The notes under the pieces were generated by a model. It saw nothing but the letters and a program-made list of their open reading frames with translations. It made no database searches and was not told the origin of the DNA. A DNA stretch of 64,000 nt from Azolla caroliniana (lineage: Eukaryota > Polypodiophyta): contig JBHGNT010000010.1 in NCBI GenBank assembly GCA_043228905.1, forward strand, positions 434,001-498,000, read 5' to 3'. Position 1 is the first letter of the stretch. The number at the start of each line of letters is the position of its first letter. Below are positions 52,501 through 64,000 of this stretch, in pieces. Both the position numbers and the translations under genes were made by a program.

Positions 52501-55500
52501 ATTCCATATCATAGGTAGCGATGTTAGCTTCGAATCGCAAGTTTGAACAAAAAAAACCGAGATCACACGAGCCAGGTATGAACATTTTAATTTACTCACG
52601 CGCTCTTCTCAACTCCCTCGTCAAATTTGGTAATTTCTTCATGTCTCTCGACCTGAGTTTCAAAATCTCGATTTTTTAATTCCATATTATAGGTAGCGTT
52701 GTTAGCTTCGATTCGCATCTTTGAACACTAAAATCCTAGATCACATGGGCCAGGTATGAACATTTTAATTTACTCACGGGCTCTTCTCAACTCCCTCTTC
52801 TAACTTGGTAATTTCTTCATGTCTCTCGACCTGAGTTTCGAAATCTTGATTTTTTAATTCCATATCATAGCTAGTGTTGTTAGCTTCCATTCGCATGTTT
52901 AAACACTAAAATCCGGGATCACACGAGCCAGGTATGAACATTTTAATTTAATCACGCGCTCTTCTCAACTCCCTCGTCAAATTTGGTAATTTCTTCATGT
53001 CTCTCGACCTGAGTTTCAAACTCTTGATTTTTTAATTCTATATCATAGCTAGTGTTGTTATCTTCGATTCGCATCTTTGAACACAAAAATCTGGTATCAC
53101 ACGAGCCAGGGATGAAAATTTTAAATTAGTCACGGGCTCTTCTCAACTCCCTCCTCAAATTTGGTAATTTCTTCATGTCTCTCGACCTGAGTTTCAAAAT
53201 CTTGATTTTTTAATTCCATATCATAGGTAGCGTTGTTAGTTTCGATTCCCATGTTTGAACACAAAAATCCGATAGTACACGAGCCAGGTATGAACATTTT
53301 AATTTACTCACGCGCTCTTCTCAACTCCCTCCTCAAATTTGGTAATTTCTTCATGTCTCTCGACTTGAGTTTCAAAATCTTTATTTTTTAATTCCATATC
53401 ATAGGTAGCGTTGTTAGCTTCGAATCGCAAGTTTGAACACGAAAAACCGAGATCACACGAGCCAGGTATGAACATTTTAATTTACTCACGCGCTCTTCTC
53501 AACTCCCTCGTCAAATTTGGTAATTTCTTCATGTCTCTCGACCTGAGTTTCAAAATCTCGATTTTTTAATTCCATATTATAGGTAGCGTTGTTAGCTTCG
53601 ATTCGCATGTTTGAACACTAAAATCCTAGATCACATGGGCCAGGTATGAACATTTTAATTTACTCACGGGCTCTTCTCAACTCCCTCTTCTAACTTGGTA
53701 ATTTCTTCATGTCTCTCGACCTGAGTTTCGAAATCTTGATTTTTTAATTCCATTTCATAGCTAGTGTTGTTAGCTTCCATTCGCATGTTTAAACACTAAA
53801 ATCCGGGATCACACGAGCCAGGTATGAACATTTTAATTTAATCACGCACTCTTCTCAACTCCCTCATCAAATTTGGTAATTTCTTCATGTCTCTCGACCT
53901 GAGTTTCAAACTCTTGATTTTTTAATTCTATATCATAGCTAGTGTTGTTAGCTTCGATTCGCATCTTTGAACACAGAAATCCAGGATCACACGAGCCAGG
54001 TATGAAAATTTTAAATTAGTCACGGGCTCTTCTCAACTCCCTCCTCAAATTTGGTAATTTCTTCATGTCTCTCGACCTGAGTTTCAAAATCTTGATTTTT
54101 TAATTCCATATCATAGCTAGTGTTGTTAGCTTCGATTCGAATGTTTGAACACAGAAATCCGGGATCACACGAGCCATGTATGAACATTTTAATTTACTCA
54201 CGGGCTCTTCTCAACTCCCTCCTCAAATTTGGTAATTTCGTCATGTCTCTCGACTTGAGTTTCAAAATCTTGATTTTTTCATTCCCTATCTTAGGTAGCG
54301 CTGTTAACTTCGAATCGCAAGTTTGAACACAAAAAACCGAGATCACACGAGCCAGGTATGAAAATTTTAAATTAGTCATGGGCACTTCTCAACTCCCTCC
54401 TCAAATTTGGTAATTTGTTCATGTCTCTCGACCTGAGTTTCAAAATCTTGATTTTTTAATTCCATATCTTAGGTAGTGTTGTTAGCTTCGATTCGAATGT
54501 TTGAACACAGAAATCCGGGATCACACGAGCCAGGTATGAACATTTTAATTTAGTCACACGCTCTTCTCAACTCCCTCCTCGAATTTGGTAGTTTGTTCAT
54601 GTCTCTCGACTTGAGTTTCAAAATCTTGATTTTTTAATTCCATATCTTAGGTAGCGTTGCTAGCTTCTAATCGCAAGTTTGAACACCAAAAACCGAGATC
54701 ACACGAGCCAGGTATGATCATTTTAATTTACTCACGCGCTCTTCTCAACTCCCTCCTCGAATTTGGTAGTTTCTTCATGTCTCTCGACTTGAGTTTCAAA
54801 ATCTTGATTTTTTAATTCCATATCATAGGTAGCGTTGTTAGTTTCGATTCCCATGTTTGAACACAAAAATCCGATATTACACGAGCCAGGTATGAACATT
54901 TTAATTTACTCACGCGCTCTTCTCAACTCCCTCGTCAAATTTGGTAATTTCTTCATGTCTCTCGACTTGAGTTTCAAAATCTTGATTTTTTAATTCCATA
55001 TCATAGGTAGCGTTGTTAGCTTCGAATCGCAAGTTTGAACACAAAAAACCGAGATCACACGAGCCAGGTATGAACATTTTAATTTACTCACGGGCTCTTC
55101 TCTACTCCCTCCTCAAATTTGGTAATTTCTTCATGTCTCTCGACCTGAGTTTCAAAATATTCGTTTTTTAATTCTATATCTTAGGTAGCGTTGTTAGCTT
55201 CGAATCGCAAGTTTGAACACAAAAAACCGAGATCACACGAGCCAGGTATGAACATTTTAATTTACTCACGCGCTCTTCTCAACTCCCTCCTCAAATTTGG
55301 TAATTTCTTCATGTCTCTCGACGTGAGTTTCAAAATCTCGATTTTTTAATTCCATATTATAGGTAGCGTTGTTAGTTTCGATTCGCATCTTTGAACACTA
55401 AAATCCTAGATCACATGGGCCAGGTATGAACATTTTAATTTACTCACGGGCTCTTCTCAACTCCCTCTTCTAACTTGGTAATTTCTTCATGTCTCTCGAC

Positions 55501-55570
55501 CTGAGTTTCGAAATCTTGATTTTTTAATTCCATATCATAGCTAGTGTTGGTAGCTTCGATTCGCAGGTTT
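52500..55570 (+). repeat. Satellite segment including the right half of a 3560-bp-spaced duplication
   Basis: From about 54150 to 55570 the sequence follows 50590-52010 at 20 monomers (3560 bp). The AAAATATTCGTTTTTTAATT and CGACGTGAGTTTC marks recur near 55155 and 55320. The match ends where GCATGTTGAAACAC (near 52000) becomes GCAGGTTTAAACAC. The 52.5-54.0 kb part carries GAGCCAGGGATGAAAATT (53104) and GAACACGAAAAACCGAG (near 53434), both copied again near 61.93 and 62.26 kb. Confidence 0.86.
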
Positions 55571-55800
55571 AAACACTAAAATCCGGGATCACACGAGCCA
55601 GGTATGAACATTTTAATTTACTCACGCGCTCTTCTCAACTCCCTCGTCAAATTTGGTAATTTCTTCATGTCTCTCGACCTGAGTTTCAAAATCTTGATTT
55701 TTTAATTCTATATCACAGCTAGTGTTGTTAGGTTCGATTTGCATCTTTGAACACAAAAATCTGGTATCACACGAGCCAGGTATGAAAATTTTAAATTAGT

Positions 55801-55854
55801 CACGGGCTCTTCTCAACTCCCTCCTCAAATTTGGTAATTTCATTTTAATTTACT
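55801..55854 (+). repeat. 54-bp stub monomer (first copy)
   Basis: CACGGGCTCT at 55801 and the next CACGCGCTCT at 55855 are only 54 bp apart. GGTAATTTC runs straight into ATTTTAATTTACTCACGCG, so about 124 bp from TTCATGTC to TATGAAC are missing. Confidence 0.93.
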
Positions 55855-56566
55855 CACGCGCTCTTCTCAACTCCCTCCTCAAATTTGGTAATTTGTTCAT
55901 GACTCTCGACCTGAGTTTCAAAATCTTGATTTTTTAATTCCATATCTTAGGTAGCGTTGTTAGCTTCGAATCGTAAGTTTGAACACCAAAAACCGAGATC
56001 ACACGAGCCAGGTATGAACATTTTAATTTACTCACGCGCTCTTCTCAACTCCCTCCTCGAATTTGGTAATTTCTTCATGTCTCTCGACTTGAGTTTGAAA
56101 ATCTTGATTTTTTAAATCCATATCATAGGTAGCGTTGTTAGGTTCGATTTGCATCTTTGAACACAAAAATCTGGTATCACACGAGCCAGGTATGAAAATT
56201 TTAAATTAGTCACGGGCTCTTCTCAACTCCCTCTTCTAACTTGGTAATTTCTTCATGTCTCTCGACCTGAGTTTCGAAATCTTGATTTTTTAATTCCATA
56301 TCATAGCTAGTGTTGGTAGCTTCGATTCGCAGGTTTAAACACTAAAATCCGGGATCACACGAGCCAGGTATGAACATTTTAATTTACTCACGCGCTCTTC
56401 TCAACTCCCTCGTCAAATTTGGTAATTTCTTCATGTCTCTCGACCTGAGTTTCAAAATCTTGATTTTTTAATTCTATATCACAGCTAGTGTTGTTAGGTT
56501 CGATTTGCATCTTTGAACACAAAAATCTGGTATCACACGAGCCAGGTATGAAAATTTTAAATTAGT

Positions 56567-56620
56567 CACGGGCTCTTCTCAACTCCCTCCTCAAATTTGG
56601 TAATTTCATTTTAATTTACT
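56567..56620 (+). repeat. 54-bp stub monomer (second copy)
   Basis: The junction GGTAATTTCATTTTAATTTA is identical to the stub at 55801 and lies 766 bp to the right. It is the same deletion product carried along by duplication. Confidence 0.93.
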
Positions 56621-56975
56621 CACGCGCTCTTCTCAACTCCCTCCTCAAATTTGGTAATTTGTTCATGACTCTCGACCTGAGTTTCAAAATCTTGATTTTT
56701 TAATTCCATATCTTAGGTAGCGTTGTTAGCTTCGAATCGTAAGTTTGAACACCAAAAACCGAGATCACACGAGCCAGGTATGAACATTTTAATTTACTCA
56801 CGCGCTCTTCTCAACTCCCTCCTCGAATTTGGTAATTTCTTCATGTCTCTCGACTTGAGTTTCAAAATCTTGATTTTTTAATTCCATATCATAGGTAGCG
56901 TTGTTAGCTTCGAATCGCAAGTTTGAACACAAAAATCCGATATTACACGAGCCAGGTATGAACATTTTAATTTAC

Positions 56976-59900
56976 TCACGCGCTCTTCTCAACTCCCTCC
57001 TCAAATTTGGTAATTTGTTCATGTCTCTCGACCTGAGTTTCAAAATCTTGATTTTTTAATTCCATATCATAGGTAGCGTTGTTAGTTTCGATTCCCATGT
57101 TTGAACACAAAAATCCGATATTACACGAGCCAGGTATGAACATTTTAATTTACTCACGCGCTCTTCTCAACTCCCTCCTCAAATTTTGTAATTTCTTCAT
57201 GTCTCTCGACTTGTGTTTCAAAATCTTGATTTTTTAATTCCATATCATAGGTAGCGTTGTTACCTTCGAATCGCATGTTTGAACACAAAAAACCGAGATC
57301 ACACGAGCCAGGTATGAACATTTTAATTTACTCACGCGCTCTTCTCAACTCCCTCGTCAAATTTGGTAATTTCTTCATGTCTCTCGACCTGAATTTCAAA
57401 ATCTCGATTTTTTAATTCCATATTATAGGTAGCGTTGTTAGCTTCGATTCGCATCTTTGAACACTAAAATCCTAGATCACATGGGCCAGGTATGACCATT
57501 TTAATTTACTGAGGGGCTCTTCTCAACTCCCTCTTCTAACTTGGTAATTTCTTCATGTCTCTCGACCTGAGTTTCGAAATCTTGATTTTTTAATTCCATA
57601 TCATAGCTAGTGTTGTTAGCTTCCATTCGCATGTTTAAACACTAAAATCCGGGATCACACGAGCCAGGTATGAACATTTTAATTTAATCACGCGCTCTTC
57701 TCACCTCCCTCGTCAAATTTGGTAATTTCTTCATGTCTCTCGACCTGAGTTTCAAACTCTTGATTTTTTAATTCTATATCATAGCTAGTTTTGTTAGCTT
57801 CGATTCGCATCTTTGAACACAAAAATCTGGTATCACACGAGGCAGGTATGAAAATTTTAAATTAGTCACGGGCTCTTCTCAACTCCCTCCTCAAATTTGG
57901 TAATTTCTTCATGTCTCTCGACCTGAGTTTCAAAATCTTGATTTTTTAATTCCATATCATAGCTAGTGTTGTTAGCTTCGATTCGAATGTTTGAACACAG
58001 AAATCCAGGATCACACGAGCCAGGTATGAACATTTTAATTTAGTCACGCGCTCTTCTCAACTCCCTCCTCGAATTTGGTAGTTTCTTCATGTCTCTCGAC
58101 TTGAGTTTCAAAATCTTGATTTTTTAATTCCATATCATAGGTAGCGTTGTTAGTTTCGATTCCCATGTTTGAACACAAAAATCCAATATTACACGAGCCA
58201 GGTATGAACATTTTAATTTAGTCACGCGCTCTTCTCAACTCCCTCCTCAAATTTGGTAATTTCTTCATGTCTCTCGACTTGAGTTTCAAAATCTTGATTT
58301 TTTAATTCCATATCATAGGTAGCGTTGTTAGCTTCGAATCGCAAGTTTGAACACAAAAAACCGAGATCACACGAGCCAGGTATGAACATTTTAATTTACT
58401 CACGCGCTCTTCTCAACTCCCTCGTCAAATTTGGTAATTTCTTCATGTCTCTCGACCTGAGTTTCAAAATCTCGATTTTTGAATTCCATATTATAGGTAG
58501 CGTTGTTAGCTTCGATTCGCATCTTTGAACACTAAAATCCTAGATCACATGGGCCAGGTATGAACATTTTAATTTACTCACGGGCTCTTGTCAACTCCCT
58601 CTTCTAACTTGGTAATTTCTTCATGTCTCTCGACCTGAGTTTCGAAATCTTGATTTTTTCATTCCCTATCTTAGGTAGCGCTGTTAGCTTCGAATCGCAA
58701 GTTTGAACACAAAAAACCGAGATCACACGAGGCAGGTATGAACATTTTAATTTACTCACGCGCTCTTCTCAACTCTCTCCTCAAATTTGGTAATCTGTTC
58801 ATGTCTCTCGACCTGAGTTTCAAAATCTTGATTTTTTAATTCCATATCTTAGGTAGCGTTGCTAGCATCTAATCGCAAGTTTGAACACCAAAAACCGAGA
58901 TCACACGAGCCAGGTATGAACATTTTAATTTACTCACGCGCTCTTCTCAACTCCCTCCTTGAATTTGGTAATTTGTTCATGTCTTTCGACCTGAGTTTCA
59001 AAAGCTTGATTTTTTAATTCCATATCATAGGTAGCGTTGTTAGTTTCGATTCCCATGTTTGAACACAAAAATCCGATATTACACGAGCCAGGTATGAACA
59101 TTTTAATTTAGTCACGCGCTCTTCTCAACTCCCTCCTCAAATTTGGTAATTTCTTCATGTCTCTCGACTTGAGTTTCAAAATCTTGATTTTTTAATTCCA
59201 TATCATAGGTAGCGTTGTTAGCTTCGAATCGCAAGTTTGAACACAAAAATCCGATATTACACGAGCCAGGTATCAACATTTTAATTTACTCACGCGCTCT
59301 TCTCAACTCCCTCCTCAAATTTGGTAATTTGTTCATGTCTCTCGACCTGAGTTTCAAAATCTTGATTTTTTAATTCCATATCATAGGGAGCGTTGTTAGT
59401 TTCGATTCCCATGTTTGAACAAAAAAATCCGATATTACACGAGCCAGGTATGAACATTTTAATTTACTCACGCGCTCTTCTCAACTCCCTCCTCAAATTT
59501 TGTAATTTCTTCATGTCTCTCGACTTGTGTTTCAAAATCTTGATTTTTTAATTCCATATCATAGGTAGCGTTGTTAGCTTCGAATCGCAAGTTTGAACAC
59601 AAAAAACCGAGATCACACGAGCCAGGTATGAACATTTTAATTTACTCACGCGCTCTTCTCAACTCCCTCGTCAAATTTGGTAATTTCTTCATGTCTCTCG
59701 ACCTGAGTTTCAAAATCTCGATTTTTGAATTCCATATTATAGGTAGCGTTGTTAGCTTCGATTCGCATCTTTGAATACTAAAATCCTAGATCACATGGGC
59801 CAGGTATGAACATTTTAATTTACTCACGGGCTCTTGTCAACTCCCTCTTCTAACTTGGTAATTTCTTCATGTCTCTCGACCTGAGTTTCGAAATCTTGAT

Positions 59901-60000
59901 TTTTTCATTCCCTATCTTAGGTAGCGCTGTTAGCTTCGAATCGCAAGTTTGAACACAAAAAACCGAGATCACACGAGGCAGGTATGAACATTTTAATTTA
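56976..60000 (+). repeat. Copy of about 45.8-48.8 kb at an offset of 11,143 bp
   Basis: GTTACCTTCGAATCGC (near 57261), GAGGCAGGTATGAAAATT, CTCGATTTTTGAATTCC (near 58479), GGTATCAACATT (59269) and TTGAACAAAAAAATCC (near 59414) all lie 11,143 bp after their partners. By eye the copies differ at only a few bases: AAAAGCTTG against AAAATCTTG, ATAGGGAGCG against ATAGGTAGCG, GAATACTAAA against GAACACTAAA, and CCAGGATC against CCGGGATC. A copy this close to identity over 3 kb implies recent exchange. Confidence 0.9.
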
Positions 60001-61535
60001 CTCACGCGCTCTTCTCAACTCTCTCCTCAAATTTGGTAATTTCTTCATGTCTCTCCACCTGAGTTTCAAAATCTCGATTTTTTAATTCCATATTATAGGT
60101 AGTGTTGTTAGCTTCGATCCGCATCTTTGAACACTAAAATCCTAGATCACATGGGCCAGGTATGAACATTTTAATTTACTCATGGGCTCTTGTCAACTCC
60201 CTCTTCTAACTTGGTAATTTCTTCATGTCTCTCGACCTGAGTTTCGAAATCTTGATTTTTTCATTCCCTATCTTAGGTAGCGCTGTTAGCTTCGAATCGC
60301 AAGTTTGAACACAAAAAACTGAGATCACACGAGCCAGGTATGAACATTTTAATTTACTGACGCGCTCTTCTCAACTCCCTCCTCAAATTTGGTAATTTGT
60401 TCATGTCTCTCGACCTGAGTTTCAAAATCTTGATTTTTTAATTCCATATCTTAGGTAGCGTTGCTAGCTTCTAATCGCAAGTTTGAACACCAAAAACGGA
60501 GATCACACGAGCCAGGTATGAACATTTTAATTTACTCACGCGCTCTTCTCAACTCCCTCCTCGAATTTGGTAATTTGTTCATGTCTTTCGACCTGAGTTT
60601 CAAAATCTTGATTTTTTAATTCCATATCATAGGTAGCGTTGTTAGTTTCGATTCCCATGTTTGAACACAAAAATCCAATATTACACAAGCCAGGTATGAA
60701 CATTTTAATTTACTCACGCGCTCTTCTCAACTCCCTCTTCTAACTTGGTAATTTCTTCATGTCTCTCGACCTGAGTTTCGAAATCTTGATTTTTTCATTC
60801 CCTATCTTAGGTAGCGCTGTTAGCTTCGAATCGCAAGTTTGAACACAAAAAACCGAGATCACACGAGCCAGGTATGAACATTTTAATTTACTCACGCGCT
60901 CTTCTCAACTCCCTCCTCAAATTTGGTAATTTGTTCATGTCTCTCGACCTGAGTTTCAAAATCTTGATTTTTTAATTCCATATCTTAGGTAGCGTTGCTA
61001 GGTTCTAATCGCAAGTTTGAACACCAAAAACCGAGATCACACGAGCCAGGTATGAACATTTTAATTTACTCACGCGCTCTTCTCAACTCCCTCCTCGAAT
61101 TTGGTAATTTGTTCATGTCTTTCGACCTGAGTTTCAAAATCTTAATTTTTTAATTCCATATCATAGGTAGCGTTGTTACTTTCGATTCCCATGTTTGAAC
61201 ACAAAAATCCGATATTACACGAGCCAGGTATGAACATTTTAATTTACTCACGCGCTCTTCTCAACTCCCTCCTCAAATTTGGTAATTTCTTCATGTCTCT
61301 CGACTTGAGTTTCAAAATCTTGATTTTTTAATTCCATATCATAGGTAGCGATGTTAGCTTCGAATCGCAAGTTTGAACAAAAAAAACCGAGATCACACGA
61401 GCCAGGTATGAACATTTTAATTTACTCACGCGCTCTTCTCAACTCCCTCGTCAAATTTGGTAATTTCTTCATGTCTCTTGACCTGAGTTTCAAAATCTCG
61501 ATTTTTTAATTCCATATTATAGGTAGTGTTGTTAG
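60000..61535 (+). repeat. Three-monomer insertion, then a copy of 48.8-49.86 kb at 11,677 bp
   Basis: After about 60.0 kb there are three extra monomers compared with the left copy, including one with CTCTCCACCTGAG and CGATCCGCATC. CAAAAACGGAGATC (60491), GTTGCTAGGTTCTAATC (near 60993), GTTACTTTCGATTCCC, GCGATGTTAGCTTCG (61348) and CTCTTGACCTGAG (near 61475) then follow, all 11,677 bp after their partners. The offset exceeds 11,143 by exactly three monomers (534 bp). Confidence 0.88.
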
Positions 61536-62630
61536 CTTCGATTCGCATCTTTGAACACTAAAATCCTAGATCACATGGGCCAGGTATGAACATTTTAATT
61601 TACTCACGGGCTCTTCTCAACTCCCTCTTCTAACTTGGTAATTTCTTCATGTCTCTCGACCTGAGTTTCGAAATCTTGATTTTTTAATTCCATATCATAG
61701 CTAGTGTTGTTAGCTTCCATTCACATGTTTAAACACTAAAATCCGGGATCACACGAGCCAGGTATGAACATTTTAATTTAATCACGCGCTCTTCTCAACT
61801 CCCTCGTCAAATTTGGTAATTTCTTCATGTCTCTCGACCTGAGTTTCAAACTCTTGATTTTTTAATTCTATATCATAGCTAGTGTTGTTAGCTTCGATTC
61901 GCATCTTTGAACACAAAAATCTGGTATCACACGAGCCAGGGATGAAAATTTTAAATTAGTCACGGGCTCTTCTCAACTCCCTCCTCAAATTTGGTAATTT
62001 CTTCATGTCTCTCGACCTGAGTTTCAAAATCTTGATTTTTTAATTCCATATCATAGGTAGCGTTGTTAGTTTCGATTCCCATGTTTGAACACAAAAATCC
62101 GATATTACACGAGCCAGGTATGAACATTTTAATTTACTCACGCGCTCTTCTCAACTCCCTCCTCAAATTTGGTAATTTCTTCATGTCTCTCGACTTGAGT
62201 TTCAAAATCTTTATTTTTTAATTCCATATCATAGGTAGCGTTGTTAGCTTCGAATCGCAAGTTTGAACACGAAAAACCGAGATCACACGAGCCAGGTATG
62301 AACATTTTAATTTACTCACGCGCTCTTCTCAACTCCCTCGTCAAATTTGGTAATTTCTTCATGTCTCTCGACCTGAGTTTCAAAATCTCGATTTTTTAAT
62401 TCCATATTATAGGTAGCGTTGTTAGCTTCGATTCGCATGTTTGAACACTAAAATCCTAGATCACATGGGCCAGGTATGAACATGTTAATTTACTCACGGG
62501 CTCTTCTCAACTCCCTCTTCTAACTTGGTAATTTCTTCATGTCTCTCGACCTGAGTTTCGAAATCTTGATTTTTTAATTCCATATCATAGCTAGTGTTGT
62601 TAGCTTCCATTCGCATGTTTAAACACTAAA
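61535..62630 (+). repeat. Copy of about 52.7-53.8 kb at 8830 bp
   Basis: GAGCCAGGGATGAAAATT (61934) and GAACACGAAAAACCGAG (near 62264) match 53104 and 53434 at 8830 bp. The switch from the 11,677 offset lies near 61535. From there this copy reads GCTTCGATTCGCATCTTTG, while 49.86 kb reads GCTTCCATTCGCATGTTTA. Confidence 0.87.
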
Positions 62631-64000
62631 ATCCGGGATCACACGAGCCAGGTATAAACATTTTAATTTAATCACGCACTCTTCTCAACTCCCTCATCAA
62701 ATTTGGTAATTTCTTCATGTCTCTCGACCTGAGTTTCAAACTCTTGATTTTTTAATTCTATATCATAGCTAGTGTTGTTAGCTTCGATTCGCATCTTTGA
62801 ACACAAAAATCTGGTATCACACGAGCCAGGTATGAAAATTTTAAATTAGTCACGGGCTCTTCTCAACTCCCTCCTCAAATTTGGTAATTTCTTCATGTCT
62901 CTCGACCTGAGTTTCAAAATCTTGATTTTTTAATTCCATATCATAGCTAGTGTTGTTAGCTTCGATTCGAATGTTTGAACACAGAAATCCGGGATCACAC
63001 GAGCCAGGGATGAACATTTTAATTTAGTCACGCGCTCTTCTCAACTCCCTCCTCGAATTTGGTAATTTCTTCATGTCTCCTGACCTGAGTTTCAAAATCT
63101 TGATTTTTTAATTCCATATCATAGCTAGTGTTGTTAGCTTCGATTCGCATGTTTAAACACTAAAATCAGGGATCACACGAGCCAGGTATGAACATTTGAA
63201 TTTAGTCACGCGCTCTTCTAAACTCCCTCCTCAAATTTGGTAATTTCTTTATGTCTCTCGACCTGAGTTTTAAAATCTTAATTTTTTAATTCCATATTAT
63301 AGGTAGCATTGTTAGCTTCGATTCGCATGTTGAACACAGAAATCCGGGATCACACGAGCCATGTATGAACATTTTAATTTACTCACGGGCTCTTCTCAAC
63401 TCCCTCCTCAAATTTGGTAATTTCTTCATGTCTCTCGACTTGAGTTTCAAAATCTTGATTTTTTCATTCCCTATCTTAGGTAGCGCTGTTAGCTTCGAAT
63501 CGCAAGTTTGAACACAAAAAACCGAGATCACACGAGCCAGGTATGAAAATTTTAAATTAGTCATGGGCTCTTCTCAACTCCCTCCTCAAATTTGGTAATT
63601 TGTTCATGTCTCTCGACCTGAGTTTCAAAATCTTGATTTTTTAATTCCATATCTTAGGTAGTGTTGTTAGCTTCGATTCGAATGTTTGAACACAGAAATC
63701 CGGGATCACACGAGCCAGGTATGAACATTTTAATTTAGTCACACGCTCTTCTCAACTCCCTCCTCGAATTTGGTAGTTTGTTCATGTCTCTCGACTTGAG
63801 TTTCAAAATCTTGATTTTTTAATTCCATATCTTAGGTAGCGTTGCTAGCTTCTAATCGCAAGTTTGAACACCAAAAACCGAGATCACACGAGCCAGGTAT
63901 GATCATTTTAATTTACTCACGCGCTCTTCTCAACTCCCTCCTCGAATTTGGTAGTTTCTTCATGTCTCTCGACTTGAGTTTCAAAATCTTGATTTTTTAA
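62630..64000 (+). repeat. Copy of about 49.89-51.26 kb at 12,745 bp, running off the window
   Basis: ATCACGCACTCTTC (62671), TCTCCTGACCTGAG (63076), CATGTTGAACACAG (near 63326) and the CCTCATCAAATTTGG monomer match their partners at 12,745 bp. I noticed few differences, for example GAGCCAGGGATGAAC here against GAGCCAGGTATGAAC, and CATATTATAGG against CATATCATAGG. The window ends inside the T-tract of a monomer, so the array continues. Confidence 0.88.

Larger units (their letters stand above)
55445..56976 (+). repeat. 766-bp tandem duplication (four monomers plus a 54-bp stub)
   Basis: Copy one is about 55445-56210 and copy two about 56211-56976. TATCACAGCTAGTG (55711 and 56477), GTTAGGTTCGATTTGC, TTCATGACTCTCG and CGAATCGTAAGTTTG occur 766 bp apart. 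The length equals 4 x 178 + 54, the 54 being the stub monomer. So the deletion that made the stub happened before the duplication, and the duplicated length carries its signature. Confidence 0.92.
1..64000 (+). repeat. 178-bp tandem satellite array (whole window)
   Basis: Every monomer carries the same ordered landmarks: GAGCCAGGTATGAACATTTT, then AATTTACTCACG, GCTCTTCTCAACTCC, AATTTGGTAATTTCTTCATG, TCTCTCGACCTGAGTTTC, AAAATCTTGATTTTTTAATT, CCATATCATAGGTAGCG, TTGTTAGCTTCGAATCGC, TTTGAACACAAAAATCCG. Successive GCC landmarks sit at 30, 208, 386, 564 and, far away, at 42603 and 42781, a step of 178. The array runs off both ends of the window and is AT-rich with short A/T tracts. Satellites of this length are common at plant centromeres, roughly one nucleosome per repeat; that role is inferred. 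No genes or unrelated insertions were seen. The listed strand is an arbitrary choice. Confidence 0.98.

Noticed and set aside
18334-63564. Recurrent 60-68-codon open frames on both strands, nearly identical to each other
   Set aside because: They coincide with one satellite monomer each and recur at HOR spacings. Plus- and minus-strand versions overlap the same bases. They stop after about one monomer because 178 is not divisible by 3, and there is no start context, domain or codon signal. They are translations of the repeat, not genes.
1-64000. CRISPR-like array (regular repeats with variable parts)
   Set aside because: There are no short repeats separated by unique spacers. The whole 178-bp unit is conserved, variants are shared between monomers, and there are no cas genes.
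1-64000. CENP-B box in the TTCGAATCGC region
   Set aside because: The TTCG start is present, but the required downstream CGGG spacing is not met in any common monomer. CCGGG in some monomers is too far away.
1-64000. 178-bp monomer as an ancient dimer of two about 89-bp halves
   Set aside because: CATTTTAATTTA and GATTTTTTAATT lie roughly half a monomer apart, but hand alignment of the halves gave only scattered matches beyond the A/T tracts. Not supported without a computed alignment.
1-64000. Repeated TATATC/TTTTTTAATT stretches as promoters or terminators
   Set aside because: They occur in every monomer as part of the repeat and are not linked to any transcription unit.

Overview
The whole 64-kb window is one uninterrupted tandem satellite array. 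A monomer of about 178 bp repeats head to tail roughly 360 times from the first base to the last. I found no protein gene, tRNA, rRNA, transposon, LTR, CRISPR array or unique sequence in it. Open frames of 60-68 codons recur throughout, but they only read the repeat: 178 is not a multiple of 3, so frames shift at each monomer and close quickly. The window looks like (peri)centromeric or heterochromatic satellite DNA from a eukaryotic nuclear genome. The monomer length is typical of plant centromere satellites, but I cannot name the species, and centromere identity is inference.

Monomers fall into recognisable subtypes, and runs of subtypes are repeated as larger units (higher-order repeats, HORs). 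Layout: 1-5.3 kb is a mosaic that contains the only inverted monomer (1755-1952, forming a 110-bp-stem palindrome). 5.32-7.11 kb is an 890-bp five-monomer tandem duplication. 7.0-17.4 kb is an HOR whose successive copies shorten (about 21, 18 and 13 monomers). 17.45-23.0 kb holds three related blocks, one with a template-switch-like scar. At about 23.4 kb the subtype composition changes sharply. 23.4-30.4 kb is a mixture. 30.4-35.44 kb is an 11/10-monomer HOR. 35.43-36.59 kb is a distant copy of 24.60-25.76 kb. 36.6-41.3 kb carries 7-, 8- and 15-monomer spacings. 41.3-48.7 kb is three copies of a 13-monomer (2314-bp) HOR. 48.7-55.57 kb includes a 3560-bp-spaced duplication. 55.44-57.0 kb is a 766-bp duplication carrying a 54-bp stub monomer. 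57.0-64.0 kb is almost entirely a patchwork of recent copies of 46-54 kb.

Nothing here works as a gene set. The content is a record of how a satellite array turns over: unequal exchange at multiples of 178 bp, microhomology-bounded deletions, one foldback inversion and one local template switch. Right-hand copies differ by only a handful of bases over kilobases, so homogenisation there looks recent. Positions and offsets were read by eye from the numbered sequence; identities are estimates, not alignments.
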